Below, piece after piece: positions 1 to 11,900 of a stretch of DNA of 64,000 nt (the stretch's first letter is position 1; each line of letters opens with the position of its first letter). A model generated the notes under the pieces. It was given only the letters and a program-made list of their open reading frames with translations. It did no database searches and was not told where the DNA came from. Origin of the DNA: Lolium rigidum (lineage: Eukaryota; Streptophyta; Magnoliopsida; Poales; Poaceae); NCBI RefSeq assembly GCF_022539505.1, contig NC_061508.1, positions 267,598,736 to 267,662,735 of the forward strand, read 5' to 3'. The position numbers and the translations under genes were made by a program.

Positions 1-1049
1 CCTATTGTCCCCTTCTAGTCCGTCAGTTCCATTCCACTGTCTTCTTCCATGATGATGAGGACCGCACTATGACTTGGATGACTGGCAGGGAGAAGTACTC
101 CTGCACCTACACTCAGTTCTGTGAGGCCATGGGTTTTGATGTTGGCCGGTCTACAGGGTACAGAATTCATACTCGGCCTAATCTCGCAAGTGGTGACATC
201 TCCTTTTGCTATCCCACTAGCCCCTCAGCTGGGCCTCCCACTATCTCTGGGATGTACTACTCATATCTTGTCCTTTCCAAGATGTTCCGTGAGAGTCTCA
301 TCAGCAAGTCAGGCGACTCTAGTGAAGTCAGGAACTATCACCTGAATCTGATGTACTATTGCCACCCTACCAGGATAAGGAAAATTGATGGTTGTGATCT
401 TATTTACTGTGAACTGAAGCGTGCAGTTATGGACCGCATGACTCCCAACTATGCTCAGTATGTTCAGCGGCTCATCAACCACATTGTCCCTGCTCCTCTC
501 AACACTTTTGATGAAAGAGTCATCATGGCACCATTCAAGTTCCCTACTCCGGAAGGTCGCCCGGAAGTCCCTTCCATGATGCCCGCCAATGAGCGCCGTT
601 CCAAGGAACACCATGATCCTGCAGCTAGCTCTAGCTACTCCCGGCGCCCCAAGCACGGTGCCGCTCGCTTCTTCTCTAGCATGTGGCAAATGTGCAAGAA
701 CACAAATGATGTTGCACATCAGAGTCTTGCTTTGAACCAGGAGACCAGGAGGCGACAGAACGAGTTCATGGCTACTAGGAATGTCCCTGTTCCTCCTCCT
801 GGACCTGAGTTGGCGCCTGTGGTTGCACCTCAGTGGGAGATGCCTCCCCTCACCGATGAGATGATCCAGAACTTTGACTTCTCCATGTATGCTCATGGTG
901 GCCTTCCTCCTAGGACTGCTCGTGCTCCTACTCCTCCTGCTGATGATGGTGATGGTGATGGTGATGGTGATGGTGATGAGGATGAAGGTGATGCGGCTGC
1001 GCGTGATGATGACGAGAGCTCCTACTCCGCCGGGCATGAGTTCTATTGA
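1..1049 (+). CDS. Copia retrotransposon extra ORF, 5' end outside window
   Basis: The frame is open from position 3, upstream of the first ATG at 69, so the true start lies left of the window. The visible part (326 residues from that ATG) carries a block seen in ORFs of grass retrotransposons: TWMTGREKYSC, a run of SGMYYSYLVLSKMFRE, and YYCHPTR followed by GCDLIYCELKRAVMDRM. The tail is proline-rich and then acidic (DDGDGDGDGD, encoded by a GATGGT microsatellite). It stops about 500 bp before a polypurine tract and an LTR, so it is the last ORF of the element, the place where SIRE/Maximus-type Copia elements carry an extra or env-like ORF. No reverse transcriptase is visible. The SIRE-like assignment is inferred from layout; retroelement origin is nearly certain. 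Confidence 0.7.
   Translation, partial: YCPLLVRQFHSTVFFHDDEDRTMTWMTGREKYSCTYTQFCEAMGFDVGRSTGYRIHTRPNLASGDISFCYPTSPSAGPPTISGMYYSYLVLSKMFRESLISKSGDSSEVRNYHLNLMYYCHPTRIRKIDGCDLIYCELKRAVMDRMTPNYAQYVQRLINHIVPAPLNTFDERVIMAPFKFPTPEGRPEVPSMMPANERRSKEHHDPAASSSYSRRPKHGAARFFSSMWQMCKNTNDVAHQSLALNQETRRRQNEFMATRNVPVPPPGPELAPVVAPQWEMPPLTDEMIQNFDFSMYAHGGLPPRTARAPTPPADDGDGDGDGDGDEDEGDAAARDDDESSYSAGHEFY
943..978 (+). repeat. GATGGT microsatellite
   Basis: About six copies of GATGGT in phase with the ORF, coding for alternating Asp-Gly. Confidence 0.9.
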
Positions 1050-1557
1050 TGGGTGCGATAGCATCTCTCCTCTTTTCTTCGCCTTTTTGGTGTTCCGATG
1101 CCAAAGGGGGAGAAGAGAGTAGAGTAGAGTCTAGGACCACGGGGTACTTTGGTTGTCACAAGCCATGGGTGTTGCTTTATTTGATTCTTATATGGCTTGT
1201 GCTTATTTTCTTTGATTTCTCAAGACCCATTTGGATTTGCTACTTCGAATAATTCGTGCATGGACGAATATTATGTGTGCTACTCTATGTTAGGATGATC
1301 ATGTGTGCTATGCTTACATATATGCTTATATATCTTGACATGCACATCTCCATACCATGCTTGTTTCCTAAAGATATTGGGGGAGCTTCTCATGTTCCAC
1401 AAATGGTGCACTTTGCATTCAAACGCAAATTCTCCAAGTGCATACATTATGGGGGAGCTGTCGTAATATCTTATATGGAATCAAGGTTTAAAGCTTATCA
1501 TAATATCTCTATATGACTCTAGCTCGGTTTGTCATCGTATACCAAAAAGGGGGAGAT
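1050..1557 (+). other. Copia 3' untranslated part and polypurine tract
   Basis: About 500 bp with no long ORF of its own. It ends in an A/G-rich tract (1544-1556) abutting the LTR, as expected for the plus-strand primer site of reverse transcription. Confidence 0.7.
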
Positions 1558-1744
1558 TGTAAGGGTATTTTACCCTTATCCATTATTTTGGTAACAATGA
1601 CACCGTGCTAGAGTATTTGGCCTAATATGTTTATAAGGATAATCTCAGGTATTAGGCCAAGAGGCATAAATGGTGTATCAAAGGAACAAGAAGGCTAAAG
1701 GAGACCCCCCACTTCAACAACAATCGAAAAGGGGTCTACAGCAG

Positions 1745-2050
1745 AAATCCGGTCTGCAGCCCGGTTGGACCGGCCCACAGACCGGCGACGCCGGCGTGCT
1801 GCCCGGTTGACCGGTCGCCAACCGGGCGCCAACCGGCTCCTGGACGACGCAAAGTTGGTCCGGCCTACCGCCCGGTCAGCCGGCCTACAGACCGGCGGGT
1901 CCGGCGCACAGTCCGGTCGGCCGGTCGCCAACCGGGCGCCAACCGGAGGAGCCCCTGGACGACGAAAAGCAGCTCCGGTCCCTGGTCTGGTCCGACCGGC
2001 CTCTGCACCGGGCAGTTCGGTCCCTGGTCCGGTTGACCGGGTTTGTCGAA
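1745..2050 (+). repeat. CCGG-dense direct repeats inside the LTR
   Basis: A roughly 110-bp direct repeat: the segment beginning CCGGTCGCCAACCGGGCGCC occurs at 1811 and again at 1921. The whole stretch is packed with CCGG and ACCGG words, giving many short palindromes and CpG sites. Confidence 0.75.
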
Positions 2051-2097
2051 GAAAAGCTGAGGTGGCAAGTGGCCAACGGCCATATTTCGAAGAACAC

Positions 2098-2105
2098 TAT
2101 AAATA
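2098..2105 (+). promoter_or_regulatory. TATA box of the Copia LTR
   Basis: TATAAATA followed by a pyrimidine-rich stretch, about 540 bp into the LTR. This is the expected core promoter marking the U3/R boundary. Confidence 0.6.
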
Positions 2106-2829
2106 GCCCTTCTCCTACCTCTAGACAGTTAGGCACTACACTACAAGCTGTTCTTGAGCTCCTTCTCTCCTACTCCATTATTAGAAACACCAAAAGCCTC
2201 AGATCTCCCTCCTCCTCCACCCAAACTCAAATCCCTCCAGGGAAACGATAGAGGAGGACCCGATCTACCGTTCTACCAAGCCAAATCTCATTCCCCCTTG
2301 TATTCATCAAGAAGCTTGCTTCCTAGGGTTCCTTGGAAACCCTAGGTGCGCAAGAGGAGTCTGGAAGCATCCGGGCTGTGGATCTGCTCCGGGCAAGATT
2401 GTGAAGGTTTGGAGGCTACCTCAAAGTCTACCACAAGTGAGAGAGTTATTCCTTCGTGGGATAGGCTCCGGAGAATAGGGTGAGCCTTCGTGGCGCGGGG
2501 AATCCTTCGTGGGACCTCCACTCCTCCAAACGTGATGTACCTTGTTGCAAAGCAAGGGAACACGGGAATACATCCTCGTCTCCGCGTGCTATCGGTTATC
2601 TCTAACCGAACTTCTTACTTGTGATTTAACTGTCTGTGAGAGCCTTCGTGCTCGAGTTAGTTGTATCCTCATATAGGTTGCTTCACCTAGTTTGCATTAG
2701 GCTCACCTTTATATTCCGCAAAGCCTAATATTGCAAAGAAAGAATTAAAATCTGTAGAAACCTATTCACCCCCCCCCTCTAGGTTTACCATCTCTATACT
2801 TTCACTACACCATGCACATGTCGAACTTA

Positions 2830-3240
2830 ATGATCGGCAAAACATTTAGCAATGCCTTTCACTTCTTCGACTGATGGACCGTGCCAAGATCGGTACAGCT
2901 CATTGCTCTTCAACTTCGCCACAACCACCACCCCCCCCCCCCCAACAATCAGTTTCCAGCATCACCAACCCCAGTTCCTTAGCCAGTTCTGCCGCACATT
3001 TGCAAGCAAGTAGCCTAGCATGCTCTTGATTGCATTTTGGTTATCATGTGAGAATTGGTTTCCATAAAGAATTGAGCATTTACAAAGGCTTGCCAATTCT
3101 CATGTTCCTCTCTTATATTTGTCCAAATTTGATTTCACCACCTCCACATGTTGGAACGAACTCTCAAACAAGACTGGATATTCTCGGGGCTCTACCATGG
3201 ATCTTGAGTTCATGCAAAGCAGCGCTCTCAGCTTCCTATT
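2830..3240 (-). pseudogene. Decayed RNase H (RVT_3-like) remnant
   Basis: Read on the minus strand, short blocks in different frames look like the RNase H-like domain of plant LINE/RVT_3 proteins: EAESAALHELK near 3235-3200, then HARLLACKCAAELAKELGL and VMLETDC (about 3010-2940), then LYRSWHGPSVEEVKGIAKC. The frame is broken by a G/C homopolymer and small indels. No longer coding; assignment is by motif only. Confidence 0.4.
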
Positions 3241-3459
3241 TGAGTAGGGGTAAAGGAGACTAACAAATTTCCACAGAAAACCAAGTATAGTGTATGTCAT
3301 AATCCACCGTATCCACTGACTTATGAATGCCCTTTCACCATAGCTCCTTTCAAAAGCCCCAGTTCACCTCGTCATATGCCTTGCCTTTCCTTGTTGTATC
3401 CAATTTACATGTACAAAACTTGGTACGCACCGATGATCCAGTATGTATCGCATTATGCA

Positions 3460-3461
<2 letters not shown>

Positions 3462-3494
<33 letters not shown>

Positions 3495-4437
3495 ACAAAG
3501 AAGGGGTCTAGAAGACCCCGGAAGAACCTCAATTAACATATGTGGTGGGTACAGAATTACAAGCCAGCCCTTTTACATCACTCGCCCTAAAGAACCAGAT
3601 ATTTGAAGATAAGGCCAGCCATCTTACAAAAAACACCATAGGACTAAAGATGAAAACGCGATCAAGTCCCTGGATGCCACCACCACGAGTCGCCGGCGTC
3701 CTCCAAGCGTTGCCGCCGAGAAACAAGGCGCAGATGCCCGAACGCCCAAGTCCGGCGAGGATCCGTCGCTGCTGGACGCCTTGAAGCTGCCGGGGACGCA
3801 CCACTTGGCCGCAACAAAACGCCGAGCTCCAGCAGGAAGGAAGATGCAGGGCCTCCAGATCGGAGGTTGTTGATTCGAGGCCGCCATGCCGGCCATAGAT
3901 AGCAGAGGCCAGAAGACCTCTAGCTGTGAATCTCCAGAAGAACCATCGCCACCACCACTCCGCCGATCTGCAAAGAACAGAATCATCATGGATTGCTCCG
4001 TCCTCTCCACCACCATGGTGGCCAGGAAGAGCAAGATCCAGGACGGATCTGTCCAGATCGGGAGAGAAAGGAGAGAGGATTATTGAAGGGGTCGTGGATG
4101 CGCCTCCGCCCTTCGCCTCCGGCTCCAGCCATTGGAGCGCCGCGACGAGCAGCCAGACGACCACCGGCCAGCAGGAGCCTCTCCATCTCCACCTTGACCA
4201 GATCCCCATGGGCATAAAGCCATACTCCACATGGGTAAAGCAGCTAGATCTACACCTAATACTAAACCTATCTAATCCGGCGCCCATCCTTGACCATCTC
4301 CGGCCGGCTAATCCGGCGGAGGAGGCCTCGGAGCGGCCCGGCCGACGAGAGTCGACTCTCAAGGTACTGTAGATAGACGAGAGGAGGAAGGGGGAGAGCA
4401 TTATCAGTAAAACAAGTACTCTGATATGGTGCAACAA
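3462..4437 (-). mobile_element. Poly(A)-tailed LINE-like 3' sequence
   Basis: A run of about 30 T on the plus strand (3463-3492) is the poly(A) tail of a minus-strand retroposed copy. Just upstream of it on the minus strand is a perfect hairpin, GGGGTC-TTCTA-GACCCC, in the place of a LINE 3' stem-loop. The minus strand is open for 302 codons (3529-4437), but the translation has no domain I recognise and its codon content may only reflect high GC. The left edge is the tail; the right edge is uncertain (about 4370-4437). It could be the 3' part of a LINE or another retrogene-like copy. Confidence 0.4.
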
Positions 4438-5640
4438 TATATTGCAAGAGGGGTCTTAGGCGATTTACAGGACACTTAGGCACGATCTTGAAGAGAACAT
4501 TGCATGGATTGTAAGGCCGGTAGTCCTTTAGTATTTCTGGATCTTTATCTTCGGATCATTACAATGGATGTGTCATTCAGTTTATCAGGCATTATTCTGT
4601 TAACGAAATATCTATGAACACCAGCTATCACATCATCTTTGACAATGCTATAATGCCGTTGTAAAAAGGGAGACAAAGCCTCAAGACCTGGCGCCTGGCA
4701 CCTTCAAAGGACCGGTCTGAAAAAATGTGTCATGGACACATTTCAATCATGCGTCGACTTTTGACTAACTTTATACGTATCTTTTTAAAACGGAATGAGT
4801 AATATTGGCGCCCACAGATGATAATGTCTTGTGAAGAAGGACGGGAGAGGGAATGAAGGGCAGGTAGGAAACACACCTAAGTGGAGGACAGTTTGATCAA
4901 ATGCTACATGCTGAGATTTATGTTATAAGTTACAATTGATGTTAGCAGATGCGAAAAAAATTACCACAAAATATTTTTGACCACAGCGGATGCGAATTAT
5001 AACTAACTACAAGACGAGAAGCAGCAAATTAATCTTACGGAGTACCAAAAAGCTCTTATGAAACTGAACAGAGGAACTATTGAACTAATAGCCGGCAGTT
5101 CAGCACACGGAGAGATGCAAGGTGGCATCCATAAATTTTCCGTTCGCAGCAGTACGTATACGACAGAAAATATAGTACCGTCGGCTATTGAATATGGCCT
5201 CTTTGATTCAAGTGATGCTAGACCATACGGAGAGGGAATGGGACAATAAGTGTCTGATAAATAGGAAAAATAAAGGAACTGTAACAGGAGAAGTTTTCTT
5301 CAAAAATTGGGCACAAAGGAATCCTTGAAAAGATTCCTAAAGATCGAATCAAATGACATTCATAGAAAAAGATTCTTAGGATTCATATCCTACAAAATCT
5401 TTTTAATCAAAGTAGTCCTAATCAGATTTCTTGCGAAGAGTAAAAACAAATACAAAATGATTTCTGTCCAAACCCTCCCATTGAGCTGCAGATGTGGGAC
5501 ATACATGGGGAAATCATACCGTCAAACTCACTACAGCAAGATTCATGATCAGGTTGTTTTCTACATACAATTTGTGGAATGAATACAATGGTGTAAGGGT
5601 CAAACCTAAACCTATCACGCTAATCTGATCAATTGATCAG
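4438..5640. other. Intergenic, no gene seen
   Basis: AT-rich spacer downstream of the KEA gene. 4740-4805 ends in a short sequence like a decayed Stowaway end (AAAACGGAATGAGTA). No ORF above 91 codons looks real. Confidence 0.5.
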
Positions 5641-5915
5641 CATACATTCATATACTACAGAAAACCCTCATTAGAGGGATCACACTTCAGCTGCTAGCAA
5701 CAGTGTGCCAATCATCCAGGAGACCGCTCTTCCAATGCCCATAGAACTATGTGGATTAAGGATCAATCCCGCACACGTGATCTGATTTCTTTTGCCTCCA
5801 CTCCCTCCTGGCCACGCATATGTGCTATAAACTCTTAGGTACATGCTGTGAATACACTTTACAGAGCTTGTTAAATTACGCCATACTAAACGTAGTTTGC
5901 AGTGTGCCAAGTATG

Positions 5916-8900
5916 TCATGAGTCATGCGGGCCTTGGACTATCACATTTATGCGCTTGCCGCTATCAATGCGGATGACGTCACCTTTTAAGCCCAACTGA
6001 AAGGGAAGAACCGATGAATTGATTGGCAACCATGCCCAGAGTAAAACAATCGATAGATGAACTCAATTGAGATGAATGTGTACCTCCACCTGATTGCTAT
6101 CAACAGAAAACCATCTCAAAAGAACACCAAGGTGGACAACTGCTGGGATCATTTTGAATAGCAGGGGTGTTGTTACCTTCAGAGTTAAACACAAAGCAGT
6201 AAGTTCACTATACATACTTAATGACGACATAATGTAATCAAAGGTAGAGGCTGTCAGTGAATCAAATGACTAAAGAGTAGGCATCGCGAGTTCATGACCA
6301 TGATCTCATTCGAGTCTCTCCTTCGCATATTTTACACAAATAAGGTTACATACAAAGAGTTAAGAGATTAGATAGGTACCAAGCTAAGTGCAGTGGTTCC
6401 AAGAAGAAGTAGATATAGCTTGCCCTGAAGAAAAGCAATGCAGCTGTCAAACGAAAGTACACATAGCTGTGAACTTAGTGTCACATAGACCAAACAAGAC
6501 AAGACAAGTAGTACCAGCAAACTATGCTGAGAAGCAAAGTAAGAGTTGAAGTAACGATTTCATGCAGATATTTTATGCTTGTCATCTTAAGAGTTTTAAA
6601 CTTGTAATTACATCAGGAACAATATATGAATAAATAACCTCAATCAGATGGATGCTTGAAGCACGGCTAAGAAGAACAAAAGCAAACTCCCCAATTTGTG
6701 CAAGAGACATGCCAACCTGTAGAAAAAAGATGAGATTAGTGCGTGACTAAATGAGAGCTATAGTAAACATGCATAATGAATACTTACAAGAAGAGATGTT
6801 TTGTTGCTATAGCCGAACCCTTTTACAACAATAGATACAATAAATGTCTTTATAGTTATCACCAAAATAACAGCTGCAAGAAGTATATCCACATGGTTCC
6901 ACAGGAAATGGACATTAATTAGCATCCCAATGCTGGCAAGGAAAAGAGCAGCAAAGAGGTTTCGAATAGGTTCGATCTGCAGAAAGAACAAACCTGAAAT
7001 AAGAAAGCATATAATGAATTACTAACTACAAGAGTCTAGCTATGAGTTTGACTAAAGCAGTAGGAGAAAGATGAAACCAAATACTGATTTATAGTTGCCC
7101 TTTGAACTATAAAGGTGGAGAACCTTGCAAAGCAAAGCAAAAAAGACTAAGATAACAGCAAGGAATTACTTGTTCAAGAGTGTGTTGTGCAAGGTCAGTT
7201 GTTGATATCATCACTCCAGCTGCAAATGATCCTAACTCTAGACTCAGGCCCAACTTATCACTGCACTGCATCATAGAAGGAAAGCCACACATAAAAAATT
7301 AGAAATATTAACATACTCCTACAAGAGATGGTTTTAAATTGAAGAGTACAAAATGTCAAATATACAAATGCCTGTTATTCGTACAATATGTAAGTAAACC
7401 AATAAGAACAAAGAAAAGGTTGGTGAAAACTGAAAAGGCATGTACAATAAAGTGTGAAAATTTGGATTGCAGCTAAGGAAAGATGGGAGGCAGTGTTGGA
7501 TTGCATATCAGCTACATGTCCATCAAAACTCATATGCACTAATTGATCCAAGTATAGTTGAATAAAGTCGACTCCAACAAAAGACTTGCGTTTTTACTGC
7601 TCTGGCTAGTTTCTGGCTAATGTAGCCATTTTCAGCCCTACTTTACTGCATACATTTAGGAAGCAACTTTTGTCCAGGTTTTAGTACATCTTCTAGACTT
7701 CTACATGCAAACTCTTACCAGCAGTATATAATCATTTTTCCACTGTTATTACATAATACAGTATCCTGCAAGCAGTAGATAAACTCACCCAAGCAAATAA
7801 CAAGCAGAATGCAACCGCTGCCAACTGATAAAGTTCATTTGTCTGCAAGAAATGCAGCAATCGGAGCATTAGTGTAAGGTCAGTGTAATGTTCTAGAGGA
7901 AACTAAAATTGATTTTTCAAAAAGATCTTATGTTCTGTTTGCCCGCAATTATACTCACCTGAGACGAAAGACTTATCATCAGCTTAAGAAACCAAGGCAC
8001 ACAAGTCCGGGAGAGGATGGAGAGAATTGCAAGGAATGATATCAACATGACAAGCCTGAGAATATTGGAAGTTTTGTGTCAGATTTTTTTTAAACTCCAA
8101 TACCTGATTAGGTTGGTAAGAAACTTCTACATGAGCAGGCAAACCAAATATACATAGGAGAATATGATAAGCCATGTCATGTGATATGAGAGAAGTCATA
8201 AACTATTGCTGATACGAGGCACACGCAGGCACTCTATAGTGCTATGTCAAATACAGTAATACACCCATCATTTAGACATCGAGAATCCCTATTGCCAACA
8301 TATTCGAGTTCTGATAAAATTACATATTGATTAATATAAGTTTTAGGGGAAATAAACTGCACTTACGACTTTGCCATTGATGCGACACCATGAAGAAGAC
8401 CAGAAGTGCCACTCAAAATTGGAAGAAGTGCAAAAAGAAGACCAACAGCACAATCCTGAGAGGAAGGCATGTCAATACAGTGCAACTGACATAACTCAGA
8501 TAAATTCAATCATTTTTGCGCTAGGCTTTAGTCATCCATCCATACCACAAATATGTATCTTACAAATTAATCCATGGTTTTAAAGGCGTTAAGGCGTCTT
8601 AGAGCGGTCAGGGGGCGCTCTGACGCCTAAGCGACGCCTAGGCGGGCGCTTTGGACGCCTAGGCGCCTAGGCGCCTAAAGCGGTCGATTTTCCAAGGCGG
8701 AGGGCGGGCGCCTTGACGCCTAAGCGTCGCCTAGGCGACGCCTTAGGGACGCCTTCAAAACCATGAATTAATCTCATCGATACACATCGAGATGACATCT
8801 ATGTCTAGCATACCTGCAGTACGAGTGTGCCAACCGTCACTTGACCATGAAGGGCATTAATACTGTTCTTTTCCATTAGAAATTTTAAAACCTGCAGCCA

Positions 8901-11900
8901 AAAAAAGTTTCACTAAGATGAAAAAAGGGAAATGGATATACAGCATGAAGATCAGCAACAGTAAGTGATACACCATTCAGAAAACCTATTAAATATGGGG
9001 GGATACAGGTCAAGCATCATAGACCAAATAAGTAACAAAGTGAAACCTGGTTGTCATGTGTTATTTATCGAACAATAAGTTTGTTTACAGCAAAGCTCAC
9101 GTGCAATCGAGAGAATGCATGGCACAAAACACAAAAAATAACATTCACATGGTGAATCGTCGCTAAAAAACAAGGGGACAATGCACATGCTTCTGTGAGT
9201 CCATGTGCTGCACGTGTGTTGGTTTCGATGAGTGTCCGCATTCTCGTGTACAAAACCATTGATTTACTATAGGTCAGTTACTACATATCAATTCGCAACT
9301 TAGATGAGAGGTGCAAATTTGAAGACTCGACATTAAATACTTAGCAATTACCACTGCTGTCGAAGACATAGAAAGAAGAACACCAACGAAAACACCTTCC
9401 TTAGTTTTGCCTCCACAGAGCTGCAATTTGGTAAGAGAATAAGCAAAATAGAATAGAATTGCTCAGCATGCTTTCAGGGATAGAATTAGAAAATCAAAGC
9501 ACTATGTAACTGTAGGAAAAGAAGAAAAGTCTAGCCGTCTAGGGCTAAACCACCTTCAATTTGTATCAAACAAATACAGGAGAGCCAAAAGCTACCCAAC
9601 TGATATAGTGATTTGTTGTACAACTTTGACTGTGTCAATGGCATATCATGGTCTCTTCACTTTCAGTTGAAGAACACTCACATGAGTCTCAACGATAAGT
9701 TCTATGGATGCACCAAACAACTATTATTCTAATCATTTTTCATCGAGAAATTACTACGAATCAAGGTGCTTGGATATAAACATACGATAACACATTTGAC
9801 GTGATCAATATTCACAACATCAACAGAAAATAAAACATACCGTCGCAGAAATGCCGCAAAGGAACATAAATAGTATAATTTGGAGCAATCCTCCAAGAAC
9901 AGCAACCGCACGTACGGCTCGGAGCTGAGACAAAGTTGAAACATCACTTATTATTATATTTGGTGCATATTGACCTGGATCCGAATACCTAGCAAATGAG
10001 CGAATGTATATAAAAATCAAACTATCAAAGATGGATACTTTTGCTGTAGAAAACTCGAGTCCCAGAGCAAACAGAAGAAATATAACACCAAATTGGGCTA
10101 CTGTCTCAACCTGGATGGAAAAGAAGAAATCATATTATTAATTGTGTGAAATAAATACAAGCCATATACTCGTTACGAAATGTTCTCATAAACTTGGCAG
10201 GGTATGAAAACTTGAGCAGAAACATGTGGAAAGTAACACATGCGCATGCAACTTCCATTCGAACTAGATTAAGCATCAAGAAAAGGTTAACAAAGACAAA
10301 AGCACCTTACTTGGACCATTTCACTGACAAAGCTAAAACCACCAGGGCCAATTATGGATCCTGCAAGTAAATAACCTGTAATCACCTGCAATATATTTAT
10401 GGAGTTTCTTTAGGTCGCCTGTAATATTACATAGTGCGTCACAAATAGCCGGATGAATTATGTCTTACACGAGCCATATGCATAATTGGGAAGAAATGAG
10501 ATCAAGACAAAAGAAGCACTCACTGGTTGCCCAAGGCAAGCAAAGGCGATCCCGCCACATGTAGCAGATACAATAACAACAACAAGATCTGATATCAACC
10601 TACAGTAATTCAAAAAACTAAGTTATGATGCTGTGCAGATACTTTATCTTTGCACATCATCTGCGATAATTAGGCAACATACGTAAGATCCAGCTGCAGT
10701 ACAGGGTACTTTGACTTCCGATTTGATATAATAAATACATTATCCTGGAATTGCAGTTGTGTCAATACAGAACACAGGTGAAACAGAGTAAAATGCCAAA
10801 ACACTTACAGAAGTAGCTTATAAGAAAATCTGCACCCATACCTTCCGATCAATCAATGTGGGAACATCCTCTTGCTCTGACCGGTCCAAGAAAACTTCTT
10901 TAAATGGAAACGACCTAATTCACAAATTTGGGATAGTTACGAGTGATTGTGAAATCAATCCAGGTTAACTCATTACAAGTGAAAACAGAAGACTCAAATG
11001 TAGATTAGGAACATACTTATTGTCTTTGGTCTCATTCTTCTTCGTTACTCTTCTAGCCACAGTTTCCAGGACACCCTGGCAGATTAGTACACGAACAAGA
11101 TGAGCATTATATATATCTGTGGTGTATAACAACCAGTACTAGACAGTAGCAAACACATACAAAGTGCCCCAATCGTAGATACAAGTTCATCAATTTTTAC
11201 AATGTATCCACATCAAACCACAATATTATCTGATGAGTAAGTGTTTCAATTTTGTATTGAGCCATATGTGCATAATTCAGAATTCAGATCAGATGGCAAA
11301 TCTGCTTATATGCTTCAAAATGGAAAGGGTGGTACATTAACAAATTGAGAATGTAGCCGGATATGTTGCTCAGAAATATGATAGGAGAGGGGGGGTGCAA
11401 ATTAGTGCAGCTCCTTAGTGTAAGCAATGCAGAAGATCAAATGTCTAACTGAATGTGAGCTGGGATAAAGGGTTTCATGGAAAACTCAAATGAGTTATGT
11501 ATATGGCAGGTTAGTAGCTTAGGTTCACCAGAAACAAATACTAATTGTGTTGCAAAGTTGCTCGGGTACCATACACAGGTCTTCATTGATTTATAATCGA
11601 ACCTAACACAGTAAATACCATCCAAGGGATTGTAGTCAGCACTAGGACGACACCAACTTTGACTTGAAAGGTCAAAAGGCCAGGAGGCAGCACAATTTGT
11701 ACAGAAGGATAACTGAATACTCGGATAAGACGACAGGCTACGGAAGCTAGTGAGGCTTCATCATGATCTCTGATGTAACCTGTGTCCAAATGTCAGTTCC
11801 GTCCGGTTTATACATTCATGATATCAAATATTTTTGGCACATGCAACTATGCAACTTGTATCGTATGTAATCGTATCTACACCCCTTGTATTTAGAAAGT

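Larger units (their letters stand above)
1558..2804 (+). mobile_element. Copia 3' LTR (about 1.25 kb)
   Basis: Starts TGTAAGGGTATTTTACCC directly after the polypurine tract. It contains a TATA box at 2098-2105 and ends near CTCTATACTTTCA at 2804. The end could be 2809 (...CTACA), because the partner LTR and the target-site duplication are outside the window. The start follows from the tract and is firm. A run of C (2768-2777) next to CTCTAGG close to the 3' end is typical of this kind of grass Copia LTR. Confidence 0.75.

Noticed and set aside
309..1064. 251-codon minus-strand ORF
   Set aside because: It is the antisense of the Copia ORF; its Ile-Thr repeat is only the GATGGT microsatellite read backwards.
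5250..5500. AT-rich stretch with AGGAATCC / GATTCCT words like a grass MITE
   Set aside because: No inverted ends or target duplication could be paired by eye.
11583..11789. Minus-strand ORF in a KEA intron
   Set aside because: It lies inside the intron between exons 2 and 3; the exons join in frame without it and it has no antiporter sequence.
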